A DNA stretch of 64,000 bases from Tateyamaria omphalii (GTDB taxonomy: Bacteria > Pseudomonadota > Alphaproteobacteria > Rhodobacterales > Rhodobacteraceae). The stretch is from contig NZ_BMWT01000001.1 of assembly GCF_014651375.1 (NCBI RefSeq), positions 1,073,680 to 1,137,679 of the forward strand, read 5' to 3'. Under the pieces are notes generated by a model. It saw only the letters and a program-made list of their open reading frames with translations. It did not search any database and had not been told where the DNA came from. Below, piece after piece: positions 18,606 through 26,833 of the stretch (its first letter is position 1; each line of letters begins with the position of its first letter). Made by a program: the position numbers and the translations under genes.

Positions 18606-19096
18606 CGGTTCGCCCCTTTGTCCCTTGGCCGGACGCACGACTGCGCACGGCGGCCGAGGATGTGCCCGAGATCACCGAGGAAGTCCGCGAAATCTGGGCC
18701 GATATGGTCGAGACTATGGATGCCATGCCCGGCGTTGGCCTCGCGGCCCCGCAGATCGGGGTGATGCTGCGCCTTGCCGTGGTGGACGCCACGCAGGACC
18801 GCAGCCGCCGTATCCTGCTGGCCAATCCCGAAGTGCTGGAGGCCAGCAGCGAGATTGAGAAGCGCACAGAAGCGAGCCCAAACCTGCCCGGTGTCTCTGC
18901 CGAGATACCACGGCTCAAGACGGTCACGGTCCGCTTTCTGAATGCTGATGGCGTCATCGACCGCCGCACGTTTGAAGGGCTGGAAGCCCGCAGTGTGCAG
19001 CATCAGATCGACCACCTGGCAGGGCGAATGTATTTCGACAATCTGGGTCGGGTGAAGCGGGATATGCTGATCCGCAAGGCAAGAAAGGCCAGGTGA
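18602..19096 (+). CDS. Deformylase-like protein lacking catalytic residues
   Basis: 164 residues, clearly homologous to the two preceding deformylases: GVGLAAPQ is kept at 44-51 and lengths are alike. The EGCLS box reads EASPN (90-94), so the metal-ligand Cys is replaced by Ser92, and HExDH reads HQIDH (134-138), losing the catalytic Glu at 135. The Cys and Glu substitutions predict no deformylase activity, although both His ligands remain. The frame is intact, coupled to its neighbours and without stops, which argues for a retained, perhaps ribosome-binding or regulatory, role rather than a decaying copy. Confidence 0.85.
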   Translation: MTVRPFVPWPDARLRTAAEDVPEITEEVREIWADMVETMDAMPGVGLAAPQIGVMLRLAVVDATQDRSRRILLANPEVLEASSEIEKRTEASPNLPGVSAEIPRLKTVTVRFLNADGVIDRRTFEGLEARSVQHQIDHLAGRMYFDNLGRVKRDMLIRKARKAR

Positions 19097-19097
19097 C

Positions 19098-20003
19098 ATG
19101 CGCGTGATCTTTATGGGAACGCCGGACTTTTCTGTCTCTACCCTGGATGCGCTGCATGCGGCGGGGCACGAGATTGTCTGTGTTTACACCCAGCCGCCGC
19201 GCCCAGCGGGGCGGGGGAAAAAGGACCGGCCCAGCCCTGTGCAGGCGCGGGCCGAAGCCTTGGGCCTGGAAGTGCGGCACCCTGTTTCGGTGCGCAATGC
19301 CGCGGCACAGGGCGAGTTTGCGGCGCTGAATGCAGAGATTGCCGTTGTCGTGGCCTACGGCTTGATCCTGCCGCAGCCCATCCTTGATGCGCCGACTCAT
19401 GGCTGCCTGAACATTCATGCCAGCCTGTTGCCACGCTGGCGCGGGGCGGCGCCCATTCACCGGGCGATCATGGCGGGCGATGCCGAGACGGGCGTGTGCA
19501 TCATGCAGATGGAGGCCGGGCTGGACACAGGGCCCGTCCTGATGCGCGAGGCGACGGCCATTGGCGCAACGGAAACAACGGCTGAGCTGCACGACAGGCT
19601 TGCCGGTCTTGGGGCCGCTTTGATCGTGAAGACGCTGGACCAGTTGCCTGCGCTGTCAGCTAAGCCGCAGCCTGAGCATGGCGTGACCTATGCCGCGAAG
19701 ATCGACAAGGCCGAGGCAGCCATTGACTGGACACAGGATGCGTCTGTGGTCGACCGGAAAATTCGAGGGCTATCCCCCTTTCCTGGCGCGTGGTTCGACC
19801 ATGACGGTACTCGGATCAAGGTGCTGGGTTCTGAACTGGCCGATGGCACCGGCGTGGCCGGGACGATCTTGGATGATGGTCTGACAATCGCCTGCGGTCA
19901 GGGCGCTGTGCGCCTGACCCACTTGCAACGGGCAGGCAAAGGCGCGCAGGATGCAGAAACGTTCCTGCGCGGCATGCCCTTGCCCAAGGGAACCCAATTG
20001 TAG
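19098..20003 (+). CDS. fmt: Methionyl-tRNA formyltransferase
   Basis: 301 residues. Formylates initiator Met-tRNA using 10-formyltetrahydrofolate. The N-terminal Rossmann-like domain opens with [17 protein letters not shown]. The formyltransferase signature [14 protein letters not shown] (about 112-125) carries catalytic His and the neighbouring conserved Asn (NIHAS). The C-terminal tRNA-binding domain starts near residue 205. One base separates it from the dead deformylase paralogue, the usual def-fmt operon. Confidence 0.96.
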   Translation: MRVIFMGTPDFSVSTLDALHAAGHEIVCVYTQPPRPAGRGKKDRPSPVQARAEALGLEVRHPVSVRNAAAQGEFAALNAEIAVVVAYGLILPQPILDAPTHGCLNIHASLLPRWRGAAPIHRAIMAGDAETGVCIMQMEAGLDTGPVLMREATAIGATETTAELHDRLAGLGAALIVKTLDQLPALSAKPQPEHGVTYAAKIDKAEAAIDWTQDASVVDRKIRGLSPFPGAWFDHDGTRIKVLGSELADGTGVAGTILDDGLTIACGQGAVRLTHLQRAGKGAQDAETFLRGMPLPKGTQL

Positions 20004-20011
20004 GAGCGCCC

Positions 20012-20248
20012 ATGTTTCCCACCCTGATCGGCACCGTCGTGATTGCGGGCATTGTCGGCTACATCTCGGAAAAATCGCGGTTTACCCATAATGGGATCGT
20101 GCAATCGATCATCATCTGCATCGGCGGCGCGTTCCTGTTTTACTTCGTCCGGCTGATGTTTGGATTTGGCTTTTCCAGTCCCGGGCTGAACGCGATTGTA
20201 TCCTCGATTGGCGCGCTGATTATCGTTCCGACACATTGGAGGAAGTAA
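20012..20248 (+). CDS. Small membrane protein, GlsB/YeaQ/YmgE-like
   Basis: 78 residues with three hydrophobic segments and spaced glycines (GIVGYISEK, IGGAFLFYFV, SSIGALIIVP), the pattern of the GlsB/YeaQ/YmgE family of small inner-membrane proteins linked to stress. It follows fmt by 8 bases with GGAGCGCCC upstream, so it is likely cotranscribed. Function is unknown. Confidence 0.6.
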   Translation: MFPTLIGTVVIAGIVGYISEKSRFTHNGIVQSIIICIGGAFLFYFVRLMFGFGFSSPGLNAIVSSIGALIIVPTHWRK

Positions 20249-20275
20249 TCATGCCTTGGGCGTTGGACTGACGGA

Positions 20276-20554
20276 TCAGCGCTTGCGACTGTCCGCGCCA
20301 TGCCCCGTTGTTCTGAAATTCGGACCAAGATGGCTGGATGGCTTGGCTGTGCGGAAATTCGGGCCCAAGTGACTGGATGGTTTGGCGGCGCGGACCCCGC
20401 TGGTGAACCGGTTTGGGGCCGGGCGCTGGATGACGTTTGGTTGCATGACGCTGCTGTTTGCGTTGCGCGTTGCGTTCTCAGCCGTGGCGGGGAGCGTCGT
20501 GCATATGAACGTCACGCCAATGATCATTTGAAGGTAGTGCTTTGGGTGAAACAT
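20276..20554 (-). CDS. Small secreted protein with 13-residue repeats (hypothetical)
   Basis: 92 residues. ATG 20554 has GGAAGG six bases upstream. An N-terminal hydrophobic stretch (MIIGVTFICTTLPATA) looks like a signal peptide, and the mature part is basic, Pro/Ser/Asn-rich and contains repeated AKPSSHLGPNFRT units: two clean copies and a degenerate third. No family was recognised. The signal peptide, ribosome-binding site and in-phase repeat support a real gene, but no homology could be checked. A larger plus-strand frame over the same bases lacks such signals. Confidence 0.5.
   Translation of the reverse strand: MFHPKHYLQMIIGVTFICTTLPATAENATRNANSSVMQPNVIQRPAPNRFTSGVRAAKPSSHLGPNFRTAKPSSHLGPNFRTTGHGADSRKR
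20315..20392. repeat. Two tandem 39-base repeats
   Basis: Units begin GAAATTCGG at 20315 and 20354 and are about 80 percent identical. The period of 39 is a multiple of three and lies in frame in the small minus-strand secreted gene, giving 13-residue repeats. Confidence 0.75.
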
Positions 20555-20728
20555 GTGGTGCCTTCCGACAGGTTCGCCGCGATGCCTTGGGCAGATATAG
20601 TGTTGCAGGGCGGGCCACCCAAGCCTGTCCGGCGTTTGCACCTTGATCGTTCTTCCCTGAAGCGGAACGTGGCCCGCCGTGAGGGAAGGGGCGGGCCAAG
20701 TGCTATGCGGTATTCAAGCGTCGAGCGA

Positions 20729-21040
20729 TCAGAAGAACTTCTTGATCAGCACCTTCTTCTTGAACTTCGTTTTCGGGCTCACGTATTTCTTTTTCTTCAC
20801 GCCGTGATGGAACTTGTGACCGTGGTGATATTTGTGGCCATGGTGGAATTTATGGCCGCGGTGAAACTTGTGCTTTTTGACCTTCACTTTGAAGTTGGCG
20901 TCAATCACCTGCGCTGTTTCGGCATTGGCGGGAGTGCTGGCCCAGACGGCTTGTGCATTGGCCGGAGCGAAGCTGGTTACAGTGACGGCGGTCGCGATTG
21001 CAGCGATCAGAAGCGGGGTCTTGGTTGCTTTCAGTTTCAT
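20729..21040 (-). CDS. Small secreted His/Lys-rich protein (hypothetical)
   Basis: 103 residues. ATG 21040 follows AAAGGAGAAG. The signal peptide (about residues 1-30, ending PANAQA) precedes a short linker and a very basic C-terminus with repeated HKFHHGH-type units (about residues 58-80) and runs of lysine. Periplasmic or secreted; the clustered histidines could bind Ni, Cu or Zn, and the charge could bind nucleic acid or polyanions. No known family was recognised. Monocistronic with about 260 bases of upstream non-coding DNA. Confidence 0.7.
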   Translation of the reverse strand: MKLKATKTPLLIAAIATAVTVTSFAPANAQAVWASTPANAETAQVIDANFKVKVKKHKFHRGHKFHHGHKYHHGHKFHHGVKKKKYVSPKTKFKKKVLIKKFF

Positions 21041-21297
21041 GGTTTCTTCTCCTTTTGCGTTGCGGCGCTGGTCCGTTCGTCTTGGGAAAGAGATAGCGGG
21101 AAGATGCTGTAACAATAAGGGACCGCTTGGTCACAAACTGTCATGGATATGGCAGGGTCGTGTGAGGGATTGCCATGTCTAGTGTGAGATAGTGTATGTT
21201 TTACAGATGGTTGATCGATCAACTGCCTGTAACAATCGATGTGACACTCATGTGCTAGATGCCCGTTTGAGCCTGGTTTGGCGGCAATGCCCCAGCG

Positions 21298-21753
21298 TCA
21301 CTTTCCTTTGAAGGGCGCCATGCCTGCGCGCGCCAGTTCGTCGGCCCGCTCATTTTCCGGGTGACCGGCGTGTCCCTTGACCCATTCCCAGGTCACATCG
21401 TGCCGGGCTTGTGCTGCGTCCAGCCGTTGCCACAGGTCGGCATTGGCGACGGGTTTCTTGGCTGCGTTCTTCCAACCGTTCCGCTTCCAGCCGTGAATCC
21501 AACTGGTGATCCCGTTCTTGACGTAGTTGCTGTCGGTCACGACGGTGATCGTGGATGGTTTGCCAAGTGCTTCGAGGGCTGAGATGGCCGCCATCAATTC
21601 CATCTTGTTATTGGTTGTCTGTGCTTCGCCGCCTTTGAGTTCGCGTTCTTTGACGATCCGGTCGCCCTCGATGGCGCGTAACAGGGCGCCCCAGCCACCG
21701 GGGCCCGGATTTCCGGAGCAGGCACCGTCCGTATAGGCAAACAGCTCAGGCAC
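21298..21753 (-). CDS. rnhA: Ribonuclease HI
   Basis: 151 residues. Degrades RNA in RNA-DNA hybrids. Catalytic acidic residues are visible: Asp in [17 protein letters not shown] (near 9), Glu in [10 protein letters not shown] (near 47), Asp in [11 protein letters not shown] (near 69) and Asp in NERADELA (near 135). The start is GTG 21753, overlapping the methyltransferase stop by 8 bases; this gives the usual family length. A longer frame to 21783 has an atypical N-terminus. Confidence 0.95.
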   Translation of the reverse strand: MPELFAYTDGACSGNPGPGGWGALLRAIEGDRIVKERELKGGEAQTTNNKMELMAAISALEALGKPSTITVVTDSNYVKNGITSWIHGWKRNGWKNAAKKPVANADLWQRLDAAQARHDVTWEWVKGHAGHPENERADELARAGMAPFKGK

Positions 21754-22339
21754 GGGTGGCCTGCAGCACGATGAACGGGGCAACCTCGCCCGACAGCCCC
21801 GCTTCCTCGCCCGTGCGGCTGTACTGGATGTCGAACCCGGTGTGGGTCAGCAGGTCGGTCAATGCGTCTTCGGTCATGTAGGAATAGAGCCGTCCGATGC
21901 TGTCGCGGCTTTCGCCGGTGCCCAGCTTGGTTCCGAAATGGAGAATGCCACCCGGTTTCAGGGCGGTGCGGATCGCGGTGAACTGGTCGGGCCATTGTCC
22001 CAGCGGTGTGTGCAGCATCGAGAAGTTGGCCCAGATGCCGTCATAGGCTGCGCTTTCGGTCAGATCGCCATAGCTTGCCTGCCGGGCCGTGACACCGGCA
22101 TGCGACCGGGCAAGCTCCAGCATCTCGGGCACCGGATCCCAGGCGTGTGCGTCGAGTCCCGCGTGCGCCATGGCAGCTGCGGCAAAGCCCGGGCCGCAAC
22201 CGATGTCGAGGACGGTGCCGTTCTTTGGGACGTTTGCGATGAAGCGCTGCATCGTGGACCTTGCAGCTTCTTTGTCTGTCATTTGCGCGTATTCTGTTGC
22301 CTTTGCTGCATAGACGGAAAGGGTCTCAGGATCGCTCAT
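21746..22339 (-). CDS. Class I SAM-dependent methyltransferase
   Basis: 197 residues. Motif [11 protein letters not shown] (about 45-54) binds S-adenosylmethionine; AWDPVPEML is motif II and WANFSMLH the post-motif. Substrate unknown; the fold resembles small-molecule methyltransferases of the UbiE/Tam type. Its ATG shares one base with the stop of the DUF3429 gene and its end overlaps rnhA, so the three are likely cotranscribed. Confidence 0.82.
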   Translation of the reverse strand: MSDPETLSVYAAKATEYAQMTDKEAARSTMQRFIANVPKNGTVLDIGCGPGFAAAAMAHAGLDAHAWDPVPEMLELARSHAGVTARQASYGDLTESAAYDGIWANFSMLHTPLGQWPDQFTAIRTALKPGGILHFGTKLGTGESRDSIGRLYSYMTEDALTDLLTHTGFDIQYSRTGEEAGLSGEVAPFIVLQATRA

Positions 22340-22788
22340 CAGATCACCGTCATCGCCAGGCACGCCACGACAATGGCTGTAAGGAGTAGCCGCAGCGTCA
22401 TCCACCACCTCGGTGTCAGGCCCCAACTGAAGAACGCAAAATCAAGCATGAGCAGGCCTGCGAAACCGAAAATCAGGTTCAATCCTGCGCTGGTTGGTCC
22501 ACCACCCGTCATGAAGAAAGCCCAGAGCGCTGGTATGACCGACAGGACGTATCCGGTTGCCGCCTGTGCCCCTTTTGCCTTGGTCGCAAATCCCCACAAC
22601 ACGCCTGACATAAAGGAAAGTATGACCGAGCCATAGAACAGCTGCACGTAAGGTCCTACGAAACGGGCTCCCAATGTGTTTGCCCCCCAAGACGCAAGTC
22701 CGTCATGAAAAACGGTCACGGCGCCCCAAAGGAAAGGGATTAGGCCAGCCAGGCCCAAAGCCAGAGGTGCGCGGGGAATTCTTGTCAT
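22339..22788 (-). CDS. DUF3429 integral membrane protein
   Basis: 149 residues with four to five membrane helices and conserved small-residue patterns (LGLAGLIPF, YGSVILSFMSGVLWG, GYVLSVIPALWAF). The family DUF3429 is common in alphaproteobacteria; its function is unknown. ATG 22788 follows AAGGACCT and lies over the end of the broken OmdA-like gene, suggesting that the two were once translationally coupled. Confidence 0.75.
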   Translation of the reverse strand: MTRIPRAPLALGLAGLIPFLWGAVTVFHDGLASWGANTLGARFVGPYVQLFYGSVILSFMSGVLWGFATKAKGAQAATGYVLSVIPALWAFFMTGGGPTSAGLNLIFGFAGLLMLDFAFFSWGLTPRWWMTLRLLLTAIVVACLAMTVI

Positions 22789-23237
22789 AGGTCCTTGACC
22801 AGTTTCTGTATGCGTTTGGCGCGTGTGTCGGCCCTTTTGGCAGTGTTGACAAGATGCAATCTGGATCGCTTCTACCCTGGCGTCAAAGCCGCCCAAGCAT
22901 CAGTTTGTCCGGAGTTTCGGATCGCGTTTAGTATATCGTCGGGAACATCGACCAGATTGGGGTCGACAGGGCGAATACGCGCGTCAAATGGCGCGCCTAT
23001 GGTAAGTCCACTTTCGTGTAAAAATGTCTTGCCTGTGTATACAAATGCGCCTGCAGCCACCGGCGCTTTTGTCAGGGCGAGGTTAATGGGAAACTCGCCG
23101 AACTCTCCTTCAATCCGCTTTGTGTTGGGCGGCAGGGACGCCAAAGCTGAGGCCGGCAAAAATACCACCGAATACGTTTTCGAACCCCACTTCATTGGTT
23201 CGATGACACCCTCGAACCATATCCAGTCGTCGTTCAT
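22785..23237 (-). pseudogene. YdeI/OmdA-like (DUF1905) gene interrupted by an in-frame amber codon
   Basis: From ATG 23237 the frame codes for a DUF1905 beta-barrel (about 1-85) and the start of the OmdA tail, then meets TAG at 22874-22872 after residue 121 (AWAALTPG). Reading on in the same frame gives 28 more residues (KRSRLHLVNTAKRADTRAKR, then IQKLVKDL) before TGA at 22785. This matches the usual C-terminal signature of YdeI/OmpD-associated proteins. A single base change (for example AAG to TAG) explains it. Either a recent loss, a shortened product, or a sequencing error. Confidence 0.75.
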
Positions 23238-23848
23238 GCACGTTCCAATGCCAAACGGCCTGCGAGCGCTGCAAAGATGGCTGCGAAGCTACGCGAAAGC
23301 CAACGCATGGCGACCTCAGACCCTAGAATCCATTGGCGAGCGAGGGCCGCAAACGTCCCGTAGAGCAGGAACACGGCAAAGGTCATGGCCATGAAAACCA
23401 ACCCAAGGATCGCCATCTCGTTTGTTGCTGTAGCAGTGTTGCCAGACAAAAATGGAGGCAGAAGTGCAAGAAAGAAGATAGACAATTTTGGGTTGAGGAT
23501 ATTGATGAGAGCCGCCCGTCGCGCAACGCGCCAACCTGCTTCGGCGCAACGTTCGGATGCAATGTTCAGCGCGCCACCTTCACGCAAACTGCCCCAAGCG
23601 AGCCACAACAAGTAAGCTACCCCGGCGAATTTGACGACGTTGAACAACAGCGCTGATGTATGCAGCACCGCAGCTAGTCCCAGTATGGCGGCTGCCAGAT
23701 GCGGCAATATACCAACTGTGCATCCAAGTGCTGCCCAGATAGCGGCGCGACGCCCTTGGCCAAGACCCAGCGCGAGTGTGTAGATCACGCCTGTCCCCGG
23801 CGCGATGACGACGACGAAAGCGGTTAGAAAAAACTGGAAAGAGAGCAT
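23234..23848 (-). CDS. LysE/RhtB family amino-acid exporter
   Basis: 204 residues, six predicted membrane helices. IAPGTGVIYTLALGLGQGRRA near the N-terminus and INILNPKLSIFFLALLPPF near 125 are RhtB signatures. It exports amino acids or related metabolites through the inner membrane; substrate not deducible. ATG 23848 has AGG five bases upstream; GTG 23854 is also in frame. Its stop overlaps the OmdA-like start by 4 bases. Confidence 0.87.
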   Translation of the reverse strand: MLSFQFFLTAFVVVIAPGTGVIYTLALGLGQGRRAAIWAALGCTVGILPHLAAAILGLAAVLHTSALLFNVVKFAGVAYLLWLAWGSLREGGALNIASERCAEAGWRVARRAALINILNPKLSIFFLALLPPFLSGNTATATNEMAILGLVFMAMTFAVFLLYGTFAALARQWILGSEVAMRWLSRSFAAIFAALAGRLALERA

Positions 23849-24195
23849 GGGCACCTGCTGAGTTGAAACAGATGAAGGCTAGGCCGGGTGATTGCATTTG
23901 GCAATTGATGGTCGGGTGCGCCGGGCGGGGTGCCTGCCATGGCCGGAACACCAATGTGTCCGAATAGCCTTGCCAATGAGCCGCCACAGCAATGGACCCG
24001 GTGACCATTTGATGGCGTTGCAGTTGCCAGTTTCGTTCTTTACACTTTCCTTACGGTCGGCAGTCACCGAGGCGTCGCTGCTCCATGTGGAGTGCTAAAC
24101 CTGCCATTGAAATGAAAACGCCATCGGATTCATCAGGGCGTCGTCTCGTCAAGTCAGCGACCAACGAAGCAGCAGTACGCCCGCTTGGATATACG
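23849..24195. other. Intergenic region between RhtB and DUF2087 genes
   Basis: About 350 bases shared by two divergent genes. The DUF2087 frame stays open upstream to 24085, but that part lacks family character. No promoter or hairpin stands out. Confidence 0.4.
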
Positions 24196-24768
24196 ATGAC
24201 AAAAACGCCTGTCTCTCTACACGTCGATGACGTGACCCTCTTTGCCCGTTCGCTTTCGTCGCAACTTGGTGTGGACAGTCCCTCACATCTTGTTGTGATG
24301 AACATGATCGCTAGGGCAGCCGGATTTGAGAATTTCCAGCACATGCGCGCGGCTTCTGCTGCAAAGAAGCGGATGCTCAATCGGCCTGAGGATAGAGTTT
24401 CCGATGCTCGCGCGGTTGAGCGCACATTGCACCAGTTCGACGTGCGGGGGCGACTGCGCCAATGGCCCTCTCGTCGAGGGGTCCAAACCTTGGCCCTTTG
24501 GGCGCTTTGGGCAACTTTGCCAGCGCAAACCTTGATGGAAGAAAGGACCGTAAACGATTTTCTTTTCGACGAACATCTCTTCAATGACCCGGCAACACTG
24601 CGCCGGACAATGATTTCGTGTGGATTGTTGACGCGAAAGCAGGATGGAACCGATTACCTCAGGGTCGAGCAGCAACCATCTGCCGAAGCTATAGCGGTCA
24701 TCCGGGTTCTTGGCTCGAGACGTCGTACACGATCTCGCCCCAGCGCCTTGGCAGAGGTAAAGAGATAG
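24196..24768 (+). CDS. DUF2087 domain protein, possible DNA-binding regulator
   Basis: 190 residues. The N-terminal part (VTLFARSLSSQLG to IARAAGFENFQHMRA) is a small helical domain seen in DUF2087 proteins, and the C-terminal part (RTVNDFLFDEHLFNDPATLR) is DUF2087 itself, often found in winged-helix regulators. Likely a cytoplasmic regulator; ligand and target unknown. ATG 24196 was chosen because family members begin close to this point; ATG 24112 and 24085 are in frame. Confidence 0.65.
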   Translation: MTKTPVSLHVDDVTLFARSLSSQLGVDSPSHLVVMNMIARAAGFENFQHMRAASAAKKRMLNRPEDRVSDARAVERTLHQFDVRGRLRQWPSRRGVQTLALWALWATLPAQTLMEERTVNDFLFDEHLFNDPATLRRTMISCGLLTRKQDGTDYLRVEQQPSAEAIAVIRVLGSRRRTRSRPSALAEVKR

Positions 24769-24918
24769 GGCCGGCTATGGGAAACCAGCACCCTCCAACT
24801 CCCTTTCAGCATCTGAAAACTGGCTTTTAGGGTTTCCTTGCGAAAGCTCAGAGAACTCTGCCCCCGTAGCAGGTTGAGTGGTTTTTTTGAGGCGAAGCTC
24901 GGGGCCGGTCGTCACATT

Positions 24919-25875
24919 CTAGGCCGGTTCCCGCAGCACTCGCGGGACTTTGAACTCGACATTCTCAACTGCCGTTTCAACCATCTCGACCTTGACATCA
25001 TAGCGATCGCTGAAGGCCTTGATCACCTCGTTGATCAGCACCTCGGGGGCAGAGGCCCCCGCCGTGATCCCCATGGATCTGATCCCGTCCAATGCACGCC
25101 AATCGATGTCGCTGGCCCGCTGTACAAGCTGGGCATAGGCGCACCCTGCCCGTGCTCCAACCTCGACCAGCCTTTTGGAATTTGAAGAGTTGGGTGCGCC
25201 CACAACTAACATGGCATCGCATTTCGGAGCCATCGCCTTGACAGCTTCCTGCCGGTTGGTGGTCGCGTAACAGATGTCTTCCTTGTGCGGGCCAACTATG
25301 CCGGGGAAACGCAGTTGCAGCGCGGTTACGATGTCTGCCGTGTCATCCACGGAAAGCGTGGTTTGGGTTACGAAGGCGAGTTTTCCGGGATCACGCACTT
25401 GCACGGTCGCCACGTCTTCAACTGTTTCGACCAGAAGCACCTCACCATCGGGCAATTGGCCCATCGTGCCAACCGTTTCAGGATGGCCTGCATGACCAAT
25501 CATGATCATCTGAAGCCCGTTGTCCGCATGCCTTTGTGCTTCGATGTGAACTTTGCTGACCAACGGGCAAGTGGCGTCAACGTAGATCATCTCGCGCGCC
25601 TGTGCTGCCTGCGGCACAGATTTGGGTACGCCGTGGGCTGAAAAGATCACCGGTCGGTCGTCAGGACATTCTGTCAGTTCCTCAACAAACACAGCGCCCT
25701 TGTCGCGCAGATCGTCTACGACAAACTTGTTGTGAACAATTTCGTGTCGGACAAATACGGGTGCGCCCCATTTCTCCAAAGCCATTTCGACGATCTTGAT
25801 TGCGCGATCTACGCCTGCGCAGAACCCACGTGGCGCGGCGAGATAAAGGGTCAGTGCTGGCTTGGTCATGGCCAC
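24919..25875 (-). CDS. ispH: 4-hydroxy-3-methylbut-2-enyl diphosphate reductase
   Basis: 318 residues. Last step of the MEP isoprenoid pathway, forming IPP and DMAPP with a [4Fe-4S] cluster. The three cluster cysteines are in [10 protein letters not shown] (near 18), [11 protein letters not shown] (near 102) and [10 protein letters not shown] (near 200). The catalytic Glu motif and the SSNSKRL substrate loop are present. Monocistronic here. Confidence 0.97.
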   Translation of the reverse strand: MAMTKPALTLYLAAPRGFCAGVDRAIKIVEMALEKWGAPVFVRHEIVHNKFVVDDLRDKGAVFVEELTECPDDRPVIFSAHGVPKSVPQAAQAREMIYVDATCPLVSKVHIEAQRHADNGLQMIMIGHAGHPETVGTMGQLPDGEVLLVETVEDVATVQVRDPGKLAFVTQTTLSVDDTADIVTALQLRFPGIVGPHKEDICYATTNRQEAVKAMAPKCDAMLVVGAPNSSNSKRLVEVGARAGCAYAQLVQRASDIDWRALDGIRSMGITAGASAPEVLINEVIKAFSDRYDVKVEMVETAVENVEFKVPRVLREPA

Positions 25876-25929
25876 TCCTGTTGCTGTCCCAGAAGTAAGA
25901 GCTCCTGGCTATGCGGTAAAGGGTGTAAC

Positions 25930-26670
25930 CTAGGTTGCCTTGTCAGACGAGCCAAAGACAAGGCGGGCTGCTTCTGCCCTATTGTGGATGCCAAGCTTGC
26001 GATAGGCTGACTTGGCGTATTCCGCCACGGTGTTGGTGCTGATCCCGCACAACCGTGCGGCTTCTTTGCGACTGAGGCCTCGGGCCAGCATATAGATGAT
26101 CTCGGCCTCACGTGGGCTGAGCACGTCCATGGCGCTTGGCATATCAGGCGCAATCAGCGCAGGTTCGTGATCAGATTGCGCACCTGAAAGCTCTTCGATC
26201 CGGCGATGCACAAGCAAACAAAACAGGCGAAACTGCTCAGCCTGTGGCCACATTCGCGACCGAAAGGTTTCCCGGTCCAAATTGGTTCCGAGGTTGAAGC
26301 CGCCGTATCGGTCCGCGCCGCGCAGACGGGTCGGGATTCCAAAGCCCGACAAAAATCCCTTTGACCGCGCCATATTGATGAATGCCTTTGCCTCGTCTGG
26401 CAGATACGCATGTTGCGGCAGAAACTCAGGCCCGGTTGGTGTGATTTCGTAGCTGTCACAACAATGGCTCAAAAATGGATCGCTGTCCGGTGACGCGTTT
26501 GCATATAGGCTTGGGCAGGTGGTTAGAAGCCGGCTGGTTTTCGGCGGAGAGCCATGCGCCGTCAGATAGATGACGTGATGAATTCCGTGAGCGCGCAGTT
26601 TTTGGACTGCACCGTCCCAGAGCTCTTCTACCGTTGTCAGTTTTTCAAGTGTTTCTGCGTCTCGATGCAC
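25930..26670 (-). CDS. LuxR-family transcriptional regulator
   Basis: 246 residues from GTG 26670. The C-terminal LuxR/GerE helix-turn-helix (about 180-240: LSPREAEIIYMLARGLSRKE, ISTNTVAEY) is clear. The N-terminal region is similar in size to an autoinducer-binding domain, with scattered Trp/Tyr/Asp, but no acyl-homoserine-lactone synthase gene is near, so it may be an orphan (solo) receptor. GTG 26670 has GGGGGAT upstream; ATG 26718, in frame, has no ribosome-binding site and lies inside a long inverted repeat and a predicted -10. The start is therefore uncertain. Confidence 0.8.
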   Translation of the reverse strand: MHRDAETLEKLTTVEELWDGAVQKLRAHGIHHVIYLTAHGSPPKTSRLLTTCPSLYANASPDSDPFLSHCCDSYEITPTGPEFLPQHAYLPDEAKAFINMARSKGFLSGFGIPTRLRGADRYGGFNLGTNLDRETFRSRMWPQAEQFRLFCLLVHRRIEELSGAQSDHEPALIAPDMPSAMDVLSPREAEIIYMLARGLSRKEAARLCGISTNTVAEYAKSAYRKLGIHNRAEAARLVFGSSDKAT

Positions 26671-26674
26671 AGAC

Positions 26675-26698
26675 GTATCCCCCCAATCAGGGGGATAC
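26675..26698. repeat. 9-base GC-rich inverted repeat at the LuxR start
   Basis: GTATCCCCC (26675-26683) and GGGGGATAC (26690-26698) with a six-base spacer. In the LuxR mRNA it would fold into a strong hairpin containing the GGGGGAU that could serve as ribosome-binding site for GTG 26670. Confidence 0.85.
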
Positions 26699-26709
26699 TG
26701 ACACAGAGG

Positions 26710-26774
26710 TTTGGTCATTAAAATACAAACGTGCGTTCGATCCAACAGCGTACGTTTGTATTTTAATGACCAAA
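26710..26774. repeat. 26-base near-perfect inverted repeat upstream of LuxR
   Basis: Left arm 26710-26735 (TTTGGTCATTAAAATACAAA, then CGTGCG) and right arm 26749-26774 are reverse complements with one mismatch, separated by 13 bases. It lies between the NYN gene and the LuxR gene, covers ATG 26718, and is too AT-rich and lacks a T-run to be a normal terminator. Confidence 0.9.
26717..26745 (-). promoter_or_regulatory. Candidate promoter for the LuxR gene
   Basis: On the minus strand TTGGAT (26745-26740) and TTTAAT (26722-26717) are separated by 17 bases. The -35 lies in the spacer of the long inverted repeat and the -10 in its left arm, so a dimer bound to the palindrome would block polymerase. 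It would start RNA near 26710, downstream of ATG 26718. Predicted only. Confidence 0.35.
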
Positions 26775-26833
26775 CACTTTGTGAACGGACAGCCAGCGGC
26801 ACTGCAATGTCGCTGGCCGTCTTCGTGTTTGGC

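Noticed and set aside
20300..21112. 270-codon plus-strand frame across the small secreted genes
   Set aside because: No ribosome-binding site or domain; both minus-strand genes under it have signal peptides and strong ribosome-binding sites, so it is a shadow.
22872..22874. Amber codon read as pyrrolysine or other recoding
   Set aside because: No pyrrolysine genes or recoding element seen, and the protein family has no reason to use it; a point mutation is simpler.
26710..26774. Long inverted repeat as rho-independent terminator of the NYN gene
   Set aside because: AT-rich 26-base arms with no following T-run on the minus strand, and it overlaps the next gene's promoter region.
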